A DNA stretch of 64,000 nt from Halpernia humi (GCF_900108025.1 NZ_FNUS01000004.1:222417-286416), one strand, 5' to 3'. Shown: positions 45,489 to 53,439, numbered from the stretch's first letter. Notes: generated by a model not told the origin, from the letters alone. Numbers and translations: made by a program.

Positions 45489-45662
45489 TTGGGAAAAATC
45501 GCCCTTCGGGACGATTTTTCCCAACGTACGGCTCGGCTTCGCCGACAGTTGTGAAACCATCGTTGCATTCGCACGACGTTTTCACAACTGTCGCCTTTGA
45601 CGCATTCTGAAAAAGAAGTTTTCAACTTCCTTTTCAGAACGACGACAAAGCCGAGCCGTACG
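45489..45662 (+). mobile_element. Gene-less cassette-like module A, copy 2
   Basis: Identical over 174 bases to 43858-44031, with the same G|TT junctions at both ends. It separates segments 1 and 2. The identity implies recent duplication or strong homogenisation. Confidence 0.85.
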
Positions 45663-45807
45663 TTAGAGCCAATGCAAAGAAAAAAGACACGCAGACAGAT
45701 TTTGAGACAACGACATACTTTGACGTAGACTTGACATATTTTTGAATTTTTAAAATAGGGAAGCCGAAAACTAATCAGAGTAGGCGTAAAACATAAAAAC
45801 TAACAAA

Positions 45808-46059
45808 ATGGCAGAATTTTATTGTAAAAATTGCGGTTACAAAGCATCAAGTGTTTCTAGTCTTACAAGTCATACTTGCAGCCGACACCCACTTGGACCA
45901 AACAAAGGTAAATGCGAATTGTATGAAGGAAGTGTAAAAAGCAAATATACCTGCAAATATTGCGGTTATAGTGCTTCAAGCATTTCAAGTTTGACAAGTC
46001 ATACTTGTTCAAAACATCCAAGTGGAGCAAATAAAGGAAAATGTTCACCAGCAATGTAA
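45808..46059 (+). CDS. Small protein with two tandem C2H2-like zinc motifs
   Basis: 83 residues made of two repeats of about 40 residues. Each has the pattern YxCKxCGYxASSxSSLTSHTCSxHP followed by NKGKC, so each repeat offers CxxC, a HTC pair and a final Cys that could bind zinc. Function unknown; nucleic-acid or protein binding is likely. It opens segment 2 and is separated from the DUF262 gene by a terminator-like hairpin. Confidence 0.7.
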   Translation: MAEFYCKNCGYKASSVSSLTSHTCSRHPLGPNKGKCELYEGSVKSKYTCKYCGYSASSISSLTSHTCSKHPSGANKGKCSPAM

Positions 46060-46069
46060 CAAACAAATA

Positions 46070-46093
46070 ATTGGCAGGGCTTGCCCTGCCAAT
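46070..46093 (+). terminator. Hairpin between the zinc-motif and DUF262 genes
   Basis: ATTGGCAGGG and CCCTGCCAAT form a perfect 10-base stem around CTTG or a similar short loop, followed by ATTGTTTTAA. It is probably an attenuating terminator. Confidence 0.6.
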
Positions 46094-46117
46094 TATTGTT
46101 TTAAATTTTAAATTTTT

Positions 46118-47821
46118 ATGGAAGCATCAACAACGGTAAATAAAATGTTAGCAGGGAACAAAATATTTGTTCCGACTTATCAAAGGGCATATTCTTGGGA
46201 TACGGAATTTGATAAAAGTAAAACTCAAAAACACGTGAATGTGTTTTTAACAGATTTAGAAGATTATAATAAAAGTTCGGCTTCAACACCTTACTATTTT
46301 GGTCATTTTCTATTTGAAGAAAAATCCGAAAGTAATTTTGGAGTTATAGACGGACAGCAAAGACTAACAACAATTGTTATCTTTCTTTCTGCTTTATTTT
46401 CAAAGTTAAAATCAATTCGGACTTTAACCGAAAATGAAGAAGTGCTTTTTGAAAATATGATTAAGCGTAAATCAAATTACATTTTTTCAACCGTTGATTA
46501 TGACAATCAGTTATTTAAAGACTATGTTATTGACCAAACCAAAAAAAATAAAAATGGTTTGGAAACCGAATCAGCAAGACGAATAGTTAATGCGTTCGAC
46601 TTCTTCACAAAAGCCTTGACCGACAAGTATGAAGTGTATTTGTCGAAAATGCTGAAAACTGTAAATGAAGCATCTTGCTCAACACATCCAGTTAAAAATG
46701 AATCCGAAGCGATTCAAATGTTCATTTTTCAAAACAATCGTGGCAAAAAGCCTTCAAACTTGGAAATTATAAAAGCCCAGTTTATGTTTAATGTTCACCT
46801 ATACGGTGGAGATGAAAAAGATAGTTTGATTGATGAAATAAAAAACCGTTTTGAGAAAATATATAAATCAATTTCGTCTATCGAATACAAAATCGATGAA
46901 GATGATGTTTTAGTTTACACATTACGAGTTCATTTCAATTCACTTTGGGAATCAAATGCAATTGACAAAATCAATAAACTATTATCAGAAAACAATCCAA
47001 TTCCTTTCATCAAATCATTTACAAACTCGCTTGCAGTTAGTTTTGAGCATTTGACTACATTTTTCGGCAAAGACGAAAGAGAAAATATTGAAATCCATTC
47101 ATTAATAACATTAGGTGGTTTTGCAACAGCAATCCCATTTGTTATTAAGGCTTATTCTTTCGGACTGCAAACAAAAGAAATTTGCAAAATTTGTTCATCA
47201 ATGGAAGCAATGGTTTTACGCCACAGACTTATTGGGACAAGAGCAGAATTAACATCAAGAATTAATGATGTATATCAAAAATTCACATCAGAGCAGCCAG
47301 ACGTTAAACCGATAGTTGACAGAATTGAATGGATGAAAAATATACCAAATGATTCTTGGTGGTGGGCGTATTGGAATAAAAACGAGTTAGAAAAAGCAAT
47401 TCAAGGCGGAATGCATCATTCAACAGCAAAATTCTTGCTTTGGAAATATGAGAATCACCTTGAAAATCAAGGTAAAAATGGATATTCCCTAACTCGTTTT
47501 GACAATATTGAAAGCCCAGAATTAGAACATATTGCACCACAGACCCCGACAAATGGAGAACCAATTGCAGCAGGTTATTGTGAGTATGATGAAGAGTTCA
47601 GAAACCAATATATTGACTGTTTAGGAAATTATTTACTTCTTTCTAAATCACACAATTGTTCGGTTGGAAACAAACCATTTAGCGAGAAAAGAAATTCGTA
47701 TAACCATCTTGGACAACAAAGAGAAATTCAAAAAATGACAGCGGAATCGGAAATTTGGGACAAAGAAAAAATCAGTCTGCGTAAAGACAAAATAGTGAAA
47801 TTTATACTTGAAAACTTCTAA
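46118..47821 (+). CDS. DUF262 and DUF1524 (HNH) protein, GmrSD-like
   Basis: 567 residues. The DUF262 domain has PTYQRAYSW (19-27) and the nucleotide-binding IDGQQRLTT (77-85). The C-terminal DUF1524 HNH nuclease has LEHIAPQTPT near residue 468 and LGNYLLL...GNKPFSEKR near 504-525. Single-chain DUF262-DUF1524 proteins are the GmrSD type of modification-dependent restriction enzyme, and related forms are anti-phage. It occupies most of segment 2 and ends 14 bases before the attC-like region. Confidence 0.88.
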   Translation: MEASTTVNKMLAGNKIFVPTYQRAYSWDTEFDKSKTQKHVNVFLTDLEDYNKSSASTPYYFGHFLFEEKSESNFGVIDGQQRLTTIVIFLSALFSKLKSIRTLTENEEVLFENMIKRKSNYIFSTVDYDNQLFKDYVIDQTKKNKNGLETESARRIVNAFDFFTKALTDKYEVYLSKMLKTVNEASCSTHPVKNESEAIQMFIFQNNRGKKPSNLEIIKAQFMFNVHLYGGDEKDSLIDEIKNRFEKIYKSISSIEYKIDEDDVLVYTLRVHFNSLWESNAIDKINKLLSENNPIPFIKSFTNSLAVSFEHLTTFFGKDERENIEIHSLITLGGFATAIPFVIKAYSFGLQTKEICKICSSMEAMVLRHRLIGTRAELTSRINDVYQKFTSEQPDVKPIVDRIEWMKNIPNDSWWWAYWNKNELEKAIQGGMHHSTAKFLLWKYENHLENQGKNGYSLTRFDNIESPELEHIAPQTPTNGEPIAAGYCEYDEEFRNQYIDCLGNYLLLSKSHNCSVGNKPFSEKRNSYNHLGQQREIQKMTAESEIWDKEKISLRKDKIVKFILENF

Positions 47822-47838
47822 GAAAATAATGCACATGG

Positions 47839-47962
47839 CTCTAACAAAGGCTATATGCAATAAGGGTTTCAGTGGTAATTCAAGCATTCTACCCCGCTCA
47901 AAATTCGGTGTAGGTGGACAGGAAAGTAGCCCGCAATCCCTTACTGCATATAGCCTCAACCG
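47839..47962 (+). repeat. attC-like site of segment 2
   Basis: R''-like CTCTAAC (47839-47845) pairs with GTTAGAG at the segment start. Then AGGCTATATGCAATAAGGG matches the complement of CCCTTACTGCATATAGCCT at 18 of 19 positions, giving a long stem. It ends at G|TT (47962/47963). Only the first base of the heptamer departs from RYYYAAC. Confidence 0.6.
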
Positions 47963-48025
47963 TTGGGAAAAATCGCCCTTCGGGACGATTTTTCCCAACG
48001 TACGGCTCGGCTTCGCCGACAGTTG
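47963..48025 (+). mobile_element. Module A, copy 3, truncated
   Basis: The first 63 bases of module A are identical to the other copies; the sequence then diverges and runs into the 93-base inverted-repeat element at 48035. The closing stem arm is absent, so this copy cannot form the full structure. It marks the right end of the array. Confidence 0.8.
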
Positions 48026-48034
48026 CGAAATCAC

Positions 48035-48118
48035 GCTGTCGCACGAATCCTTTCGTGTGGTCATAATATAAATCTTAAAAGCCAAATCTCAAAAGCCACA
48101 CGATGCAATCGTGCGGCA
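48035..48118. repeat. 93-base inverted-repeat element, copy 2 (reverse orientation)
   Basis: Reverse complement of the element at 26905-26997, with a short deletion (two TTT-rich stretches merged) and a few substitutions. It follows the truncation point of module A closely. Confidence 0.75.
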
Positions 48119-48192
48119 ATTAACGTCGGCAAAAACTCTCAATTTATTTCAACATAATTTCCGTCCCTTCAAAAAAAGCGATTCCCCACTTT

Positions 48193-48343
48193 CTAGCCCG
48201 GATTGACTCAATTATTTATATTTTTTTATTTGAATCGTCGAAACTCGTTCCTCGTTTTGCAGCGGCATCCTTTCCGCTTGCGGAAAGATATAGCGGAAAG
48301 CCGGACTCAATTTCTAACAGAAAAACCTTCGGCTTGCTCCTAA
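48193..48343 (+). repeat. Structured intergenic element, copy 3
   Basis: TAGCCCGGATTGA, an inserted AT-rich stretch of about 50 bases, CAGCGGCATCC, the hairpin TTTCCGC-TT-GCGGAAA, ATATAGCGGAAAGCCGGACT and the tail CTTGCTCCTAA. It lies just upstream of the aminotransferase gene and in opposite orientation to copy 2, so the two bracket the cassette region. A TAAATTTG box follows at 48352-48359. Confidence 0.65.
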
Positions 48344-48375
48344 AAAATTCTTAAATTTGTAGAAATTATTTTGTT

Positions 48376-49578
48376 ATGCCGAAAATTTCGCAGCGTGCCG
48401 CAGAAATGCCCGCTTCACCGATTAGAAAACTGATTCCCTACTCTATTGAAGCCAAAAAAAGAGGGACAAAAGTGTTCCATTTAAACATCGGGCAACCCGA
48501 TATTGAAACACCCGAAACGGCCCTGAATGCTTTAAAACATATCGATCTAAAGGTGTTGGAATATTCACTTTCTGAGGGAAATTTAGAATACAGAACGGCG
48601 CTCAATACATATTACCATTCTTTGGGTTTTGAAGATCTGACGACCGATAATTTCATTGTAACCAACGGCGGTTCGGAAGCCTTAAATTTTGCAATTTCCA
48701 CCTTGTGTGATGCAGGTGATGAAATCATTATTCCGGAACCTTACTACGCGAATTACAACGGTTTTACAAGTGCATTTAATGTAAAAGTGGTTGCAATTCC
48801 TTCCTCTATTGACACAGGTTTTTCCTTGCCGCCGATGGAAGATTTTGAGAAAAAGATCACCGAAAAAACACGCGCCATTATTATCTGTAACCCGGGAAAT
48901 CCGACAGGTTATTTATACACGAGAGAAGAATTACAAAAATTAGCAGAAATTGCGGTGAAACACGATATCGTCATTATTTCTGACGAAGTTTACCGCGAAT
49001 ATGTGTATGATGGAAAACAACAGATCTCGATGTTAGAATTTCCAGAACTTGCTGAAAACTGCATTGTCATTGATTCTGAATCCAAACGTTACAGTATGTG
49101 CGGCGTGAGAATTGGTTTTATGGTGACGCGTTCCAAAAAAATCCACGATGCGGCGATGCTTTTTGCACAGGCGAGATTGAGTCCGGTTTTAATTGGACAA
49201 ATTATCGCAACCGCAGCGCACCAAAATGATAGGGATTATATTTTGAGCGTTCGGGAAGAATACACCAAACGCAGAAATCTAATGGTCGATTTACTCAATG
49301 CAATTCCCGGTGTGATTTGCCCAAAACCAAAAGGCGCTTTTTATTGCGTGGCAGAATTGCCGGTTGACGACACGGATAAATTTGCACAATGGCTTTTAGA
49401 AAAATATTCCCGCAACGGCGAAACCGTGATGGTTGCACCAATGGGCGGTTTTTACAGCGACCCGGAATTGGGAAAAAAACAGGTTCGAATGGCTTATGTT
49501 TTAAAAGAACAAGATTTAAGACGAAGCGTGGAATTGTTGAAAGATGCGCTTTTGCAGTATAATTCGGTGGAGATGTGA
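48376..49578 (+). CDS. Aspartate aminotransferase-type class I/II aminotransferase
   Basis: 400 residues, fold type I PLP enzyme. Motifs: NIGQPDIETP, TNGGSEALNFAI, NPGNPTGYLYT, SDEVYREYVYDG and the PLP-lysine block DSESKRYSMCGVRIGF. It most resembles aspartate or aromatic aminotransferases of the AspC/AAT group; the exact substrate cannot be told from sequence alone. Codon use is more GC-rich than in the neighbouring accessory genes. A TAAATTTG box is 16 bases upstream of the ATG. Confidence 0.92.
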   Translation: MPKISQRAAEMPASPIRKLIPYSIEAKKRGTKVFHLNIGQPDIETPETALNALKHIDLKVLEYSLSEGNLEYRTALNTYYHSLGFEDLTTDNFIVTNGGSEALNFAISTLCDAGDEIIIPEPYYANYNGFTSAFNVKVVAIPSSIDTGFSLPPMEDFEKKITEKTRAIIICNPGNPTGYLYTREELQKLAEIAVKHDIVIISDEVYREYVYDGKQQISMLEFPELAENCIVIDSESKRYSMCGVRIGFMVTRSKKIHDAAMLFAQARLSPVLIGQIIATAAHQNDRDYILSVREEYTKRRNLMVDLLNAIPGVICPKPKGAFYCVAELPVDDTDKFAQWLLEKYSRNGETVMVAPMGGFYSDPELGKKQVRMAYVLKEQDLRRSVELLKDALLQYNSVEM

Positions 49579-49620
49579 GATGCTAGATTTGAGATATGAG
49601 ACGTGAGATTTTAGATTAAT
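49574..49620. repeat. Left flanking repeat of the four-helix-bundle gene
   Basis: Repeats of GAGAT/TTGAGAT-type units (TAGATTTGAGATATGAG, GTGAGATTTTAGATTAAT). It is roughly the inverse complement of the flank at 49976-50015 on the other side of the gene. Confidence 0.65.
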
Positions 49621-49629
49621 AAATAATAA

Positions 49630-49980
49630 ATGCATAATTTTCAAAAATTAATATTTTGGCAGAAATCAATGGATTTGGCGAAAGACGTTTATTTGCTTTG
49701 TCAAAAATTGCCAAGTGATGAAAAATTTGGTTTGGTTTCGCAAATGAAAAGATGTGCAATTTCAATCCCGTCAAATATTTCTGAAGGTGTAGGCAGAAAT
49801 GGAAATAAAGAATTTAATCATTTTCTTGGAATTTCAATCGGCTCTTCTTGTGAATTGCAAACACAATTAATATTATCTGAAAAATTAGGACTTGTAGAAA
49901 ATCAATCCATTGAAGAATTATTAGCCTCTGTAAATGAAATTCAAAAGATGATTTTTACATTTATGAAAACATTAAATTAG
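49630..49980 (+). CDS. Four helix bundle protein (23S rRNA intervening-sequence type)
   Basis: 116 residues. FQKLIFWQKSMDLAKDVY, QMKRCAISIPSNISEG and SCELQTQLILS are the signatures of the S23/four-helix-bundle family, originally found in intervening sequences of 23S rRNA genes. Function is unknown. The gene is inserted between an aminotransferase and murB and is flanked by inverted heptamer-like repeats, as expected of a mobile cassette. Confidence 0.92.
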   Translation: MHNFQKLIFWQKSMDLAKDVYLLCQKLPSDEKFGLVSQMKRCAISIPSNISEGVGRNGNKEFNHFLGISIGSSCELQTQLILSEKLGLVENQSIEELLASVNEIQKMIFTFMKTLN

Positions 49981-50015
49981 TCTAATGTCTAAAATCTCAA
50001 ATCTCAAATCTCTCA
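49976..50015. repeat. Right flanking repeat, overlapping the murB start
   Basis: ATTAGTCTAATGTCTAAAATCTCAA and further ATCTCAA heptamers. The ATG and first codons of murB lie within this repeat, so MSKISNLKSLKN is repeat-encoded. Confidence 0.7.
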
Positions 50016-51013
50016 AAAACTACAATACATTCGGAGTTGACGTATTGGCAAAATATTTTGCGGAAGTCTTTTCTGTGGAAGAATTAATTGAAATTTTAAA
50101 AAACCATCAACCGACAACCGACAACCGACAACCATTAATTCTCGGCGGTGGTAGTAATATCCTTTTTACCAAAGATTTTGACGGTTTGGTAATTCAGTTG
50201 AATTTAAAAGGAATTTCAGAAGAAATCATTAATGAAAATGAAGTTTTAGTGACCGCAAAAGCAGGCGAAAATTGGCACGAATTGGTGCAATATTGTTTGG
50301 CTAAAAATTATGGCGGATTAGAAAATTTATCTTTAATTCCGGGAAATGTGGGCACTTCGCCGATGCAAAATATCGGTGCTTACGGCGTGGAAATTAAAGA
50401 TTCTTTTGTGAGTTGCAAAGTTTTAAATCTGAAAACTTTAGAAGTCGAAACGTTTGCCAAAGAAAAATGCGATTTCGGTTACCGCGATTCAATTTTCAAA
50501 AAAGAAGGCAAAGGAAAATATGTGATTCTGGAAGTGACTTTTAAACTGACCACAAAAAACCACCTCATCAAAACGGAATACGGCGCCATAAAAGTGGAAT
50601 TGGAACAAATGGGAATTGAAAACCCGACAATTCAGGACGTTTCAAAAGCGGTGATTGCGATTCGGGAAAGTAAATTGCCCAATCCAAAAATCATCGGAAA
50701 TGCAGGAAGTTTTTTTAAAAATCCAACCATTTCCAAAGACAATTATTTAGAATTAAAAGAAAAATTTGAAACCATTCCCGGTTTTCCAAATGAAAATGGA
50801 ATTAAAGTTCCAGCAGGTTGGCTGATCGAACAATGTGGCTGGAAAGGCAAACAGATTGGAAATGTGGCGAGTCATAAAGACCAATCTTTAGTGATTATCA
50901 ACGCGACCGGAAAAGCAACGGGCAAAGAAATTTTTAATTTTTCACAGATGATTATTGATTCTGTTTTGGAAAAATTTGGGATTTTATTGGAACGCGAAGT
51001 GAATATTATTTAA
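49985..51013 (+). CDS. murB: UDP-N-acetylenolpyruvoylglucosamine reductase
   Basis: 342 residues, type I MurB. Reduces the enolpyruvyl ether to make UDP-MurNAc. Motifs: YNTFGVD, the FAD-binding LGGGSNILF, LSLIPGNVGTSPMQNIGAYG, DFGYRDSIFK, the catalytic Ser in NAGSFFKNP (about residue 240) and the terminal HKDQSLVI. Two oddities: the first dozen residues come from the flanking repeat of the mobile gene before it, and PTTDNRQP near residues 42-49 is encoded by a CCGACAA heptamer repeat shared with valS. Confidence 0.96.
   Translation: MSKISNLKSLKNYNTFGVDVLAKYFAEVFSVEELIEILKNHQPTTDNRQPLILGGGSNILFTKDFDGLVIQLNLKGISEEIINENEVLVTAKAGENWHELVQYCLAKNYGGLENLSLIPGNVGTSPMQNIGAYGVEIKDSFVSCKVLNLKTLEVETFAKEKCDFGYRDSIFKKEGKGKYVILEVTFKLTTKNHLIKTEYGAIKVELEQMGIENPTIQDVSKAVIAIRESKLPNPKIIGNAGSFFKNPTISKDNYLELKEKFETIPGFPNENGIKVPAGWLIEQCGWKGKQIGNVASHKDQSLVIINATGKATGKEIFNFSQMIIDSVLEKFGILLEREVNII
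50111..50133 (+). repeat. In-frame CCGACAA heptanucleotide repeat inside murB
   Basis: Three units of CCGACAA plus CC, preceded by a diverged unit (CCATCAA). It lies between the N-terminal segment and the FAD-binding loop. The same unit is in valS at 1658-1687. Confidence 0.8.
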
Positions 51014-51028
51014 AATTTTGATCTTACA

Positions 51029-51052
51029 TTCTTTTGCCTTGAAGCAAAAGAA
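51029..51052. repeat. Hairpin in the repeat-like gap after murB
   Basis: TTCTTTTGC and GCAAAAGAA form a perfect 9-base stem around CTTGAA. The 297-base gap 51014-51310 continues with sequence that looks like an intergenic repeat (inverted TAACGGAAA/TTTCCTAA-type blocks); no gene is seen. Confidence 0.6.
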
Positions 51053-51310
51053 CCAAAAATTCAAGACTGGAAACTCACCTAAAAATTAAACTTCTTTCCT
51101 AAAATTTCCAAACTCGGGCGGAAATTTAATTTATTTTTTTGTAATTGGCTTTTTGCCGCCACTCAAACACTGGAAATTTCTTAACGGAAAAAAATTTAAT
51201 TTTCTTAACGGCTCCGTTTCCTAGGTCATTTGAAAATACTTACATTAAATTCGACTTAAAATTTTAAAAATCTACGTCATCCGCAAAATCAGCGAGAGAA
51301 AAATCTTTAG

Positions 51311-52057
51311 TTAAAATCCGCAATAATAATCATAACCTCTTTCATACCAATAATCTTTTGGGCGCTCGTTTGAGAAATAAATATTGCCAATTCTCTTCAA
51401 ATGTTTGACGCCATATTTTACGGGAATAATTAAGCGAATTGGATAACCTTGGTTGGCCGGTAACGGTTTTCCGTTCATTTCATAAGCCAAAATCGTTTGT
51501 GGCTGAATCATACTTTTATGATCAATTCCCACGTAATATTTTTTATCCGGCGTGCTCATTCCTACGTAATTCAAAGAATTTTCATTTTCCAAATGGTATT
51601 TTTTAATAAAATCTGTAAACTTCACGCCGCTCCAATTGGTGATTTGGCTCCAACCTTCAATGCATTTAAAATTAAAAGTAACATCAGTTTTCGGTAATTT
51701 CTTAAGTTCATCAACGCTCACTTTTAATGTGTCGCCATTGTTTTTAATGACATTAATGAAATAATTTTCACGATCGGGCGCAGTTTCAATTCCAACATAG
51801 CCATTCACACGGACATTTTGCGCGGCTTCACTTTTATCAAAAACCCGCGTTTTTTTGTCTGGACTGAAAACTTTATTCGCTATTTTTTCATTAAAATCTA
51901 AAGTTTTGCGCAAAGTTGTGGGCGTTCCATTTTCCTTGTTTTCGGCTTTCAACTTTTTAAAAAAATAAATTCCGCCAAAAATGAGGACGATAAAAACAAG
52001 GAAAGAAATAATTGAATTTCTTCTGATATAGGCTTTAGAAACGGATTTATTCTTCAT
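51311..52057 (-). CDS. Molybdopterin-dependent oxidoreductase, sulfite-oxidase fold
   Basis: 248 residues. A membrane helix (about residues 12-30) anchors an extracytoplasmic domain with FKCIEGWSQITNWSGVKFTDF, in which the Cys is the molybdenum ligand as in MsrP/YedY. It probably reduces or oxidises a small substrate in the periplasm. The start at 52057 (MKNKSVSKAY) overlaps the cytochrome b stop codon by 11 bases, indicating translational coupling; a longer in-frame start lies inside the cytochrome gene. Confidence 0.87.
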   Translation of the reverse strand: MKNKSVSKAYIRRNSIISFLVFIVLIFGGIYFFKKLKAENKENGTPTTLRKTLDFNEKIANKVFSPDKKTRVFDKSEAAQNVRVNGYVGIETAPDRENYFINVIKNNGDTLKVSVDELKKLPKTDVTFNFKCIEGWSQITNWSGVKFTDFIKKYHLENENSLNYVGMSTPDKKYYVGIDHKSMIQPQTILAYEMNGKPLPANQGYPIRLIIPVKYGVKHLKRIGNIYFSNERPKDYWYERGYDYYCGF

Positions 52058-52748
52058 CTTTAATGTTTTTCTTTCTATTAACTTCAAAACCTCGAACCAT
52101 TGCGGCAAAATTTTGCCAACCTGCTAAAATCACCTGTATTACATGAACCAGAAAAAATAAGCAGAACAAAATGGTTAAAACAAAATGGATAATTCTGGCG
52201 TTTGCATAACCACCAAAAATAAAAGTCAACCAACTTAACTGAACTGGTTTGTAAATCGCCAATCCGGTAAGTAAAGAACCGAGCCCCATCACGATTACCG
52301 AAGTGTAAGCAATTCTTTGTGCGGCGTTGTATTTGGTTTGTTCGGGTTTGGTTTTTCTTAATTTTAAATCGTATAAAATGACTTGAAAAGATTCTTTAAA
52401 GGACTTTTTTTGCGGCAAAAGCAACTTATATTCTTTAGAAAATAATAAATATAAAACGTAGAAAATACCGTTAATAAAGAAAAACCACATAAAGAAAAAG
52501 TGAAGATTCATCCCTTCTGCCAAGCGATAGGGAATTCCCAGCGCTTTGAAAAATTCTTTCGGGAAAAAGTGAAATAAAACCGTGTCGCCAATTTTAATAT
52601 TATAAACACTACTTGCCCAATAAATCAGCATGCCACTCCAAATCATTAAGGACAAAATGGGGAAATTTATCCAATGAAACCACCTGATTGCAAGCGGATG
52701 TTTTTCAATAATTTCTTCTTTTTCATTCATTTTGAAGTATTTATACAA
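52047..52748 (-). CDS. Cytochrome b561-like membrane protein
   Basis: 233 residues with about four membrane helices and heme-ligand histidines (AIRWFHWINFPILSLMIWSG near the start, NLHFFFMWFFF, and HFVLTILFCLFFLVHVIQV near the end). It belongs to the cytochrome b/b6 group that feeds electrons to extracytoplasmic oxidoreductases. It overlaps the molybdopterin enzyme gene, so the two form an electron-transfer pair. Confidence 0.88.
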   Translation of the reverse strand: MYKYFKMNEKEEIIEKHPLAIRWFHWINFPILSLMIWSGMLIYWASSVYNIKIGDTVLFHFFPKEFFKALGIPYRLAEGMNLHFFFMWFFFINGIFYVLYLLFSKEYKLLLPQKKSFKESFQVILYDLKLRKTKPEQTKYNAAQRIAYTSVIVMGLGSLLTGLAIYKPVQLSWLTFIFGGYANARIIHFVLTILFCLFFLVHVIQVILAGWQNFAAMVRGFEVNRKKNIKDEE

Positions 52749-52901
52749 AAGTAAAGGTAAAATAATTTACTAAAATTTTTAAATAAAAGTTTTTATTCCT
52801 ATTTTATTATTGACAATTTAACCCTAAAATAGTTATTTAAATAGTTTTTCAATTTAATTTTATATTTTTAACAGATAAAATAACCATTAAAAAAAATTAT
52901 T

Positions 52902-53363
52902 ATGGAAGAAAAATCTCATTTTGAAAAATTCGATGACCTTAGTTTAAATACCTCAATAAAATCTTTTCTAAAGGAAATTGCTAAATGGGCAAATTTTCTC
53001 TCAATTATAGGTTTTATCGGTATTGCGTTTATCGTTGTATTTGCTGTCTTTTTTATGATGTTCGGATTTGGTTCCTCGGTTATGAGTAGTAGGTTTGGCG
53101 GTGGGTTTATGGGTGTGGGTATTGCAGTATTTTATTTGCTTATAGGGCTTTTATATTTTATGCCGGTTTACTACTTAAATCGCTTTGCAAGTAATATGAA
53201 AACTGCATTAAACACTAATGATGATCGCACTTTAACTGATGCCTTTCGATATTTAAAATCACATTACAAGTTTATTGGGATTTTTACACTTGTTATTTTA
53301 GGGTTTTACGTTCTGATTTTTTTGTTTGGGATTTTAGGCGCGGGAATGAGTTTATTCCATTAA
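52902..53363 (+). CDS. DUF5362 membrane protein
   Basis: 153 residues. LSLNTSIKSFLKEIAKWANFLSIIGFIG, three membrane helices and YYLNRFASNMKTAL match DUF5362, a Bacteroidota membrane family of unknown function. It is divergent from the cytochrome b gene. Confidence 0.8.
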   Translation: MEEKSHFEKFDDLSLNTSIKSFLKEIAKWANFLSIIGFIGIAFIVVFAVFFMMFGFGSSVMSSRFGGGFMGVGIAVFYLLIGLLYFMPVYYLNRFASNMKTALNTNDDRTLTDAFRYLKSHYKFIGIFTLVILGFYVLIFLFGILGAGMSLFH

Positions 53364-53439
53364 AAAATTTTGATTTTGAATTGATTTTGCCCTTCTGTCA
53401 CAAAAATTTATTTGGTTCAAAATTTGTGAAACTTATTTC

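Larger units (their letters stand above)
45663..47962 (+). mobile_element. Cassette-like segment 2 (zinc-ribbon protein and DUF262/HNH protein)
   Basis: Begins TTAGAGCCAATGC after G. TGGCTCTAAC, the complement of GTTAGAGCCA, lies at 47836-47845 after the genes, followed by a long stem and a final G at 47962 before TTGGG. A TATTTTTG promoter-like box is inside the segment at 45737-45744, so the cargo may have its own promoter. Confidence 0.6.

Noticed and set aside
48119..48192. A right-hand G|TT border for the third module A near AACGTCGGC
   Set aside because: The sequence is GTC, not GTT, and the closing stem arm is absent, so no border can be claimed.
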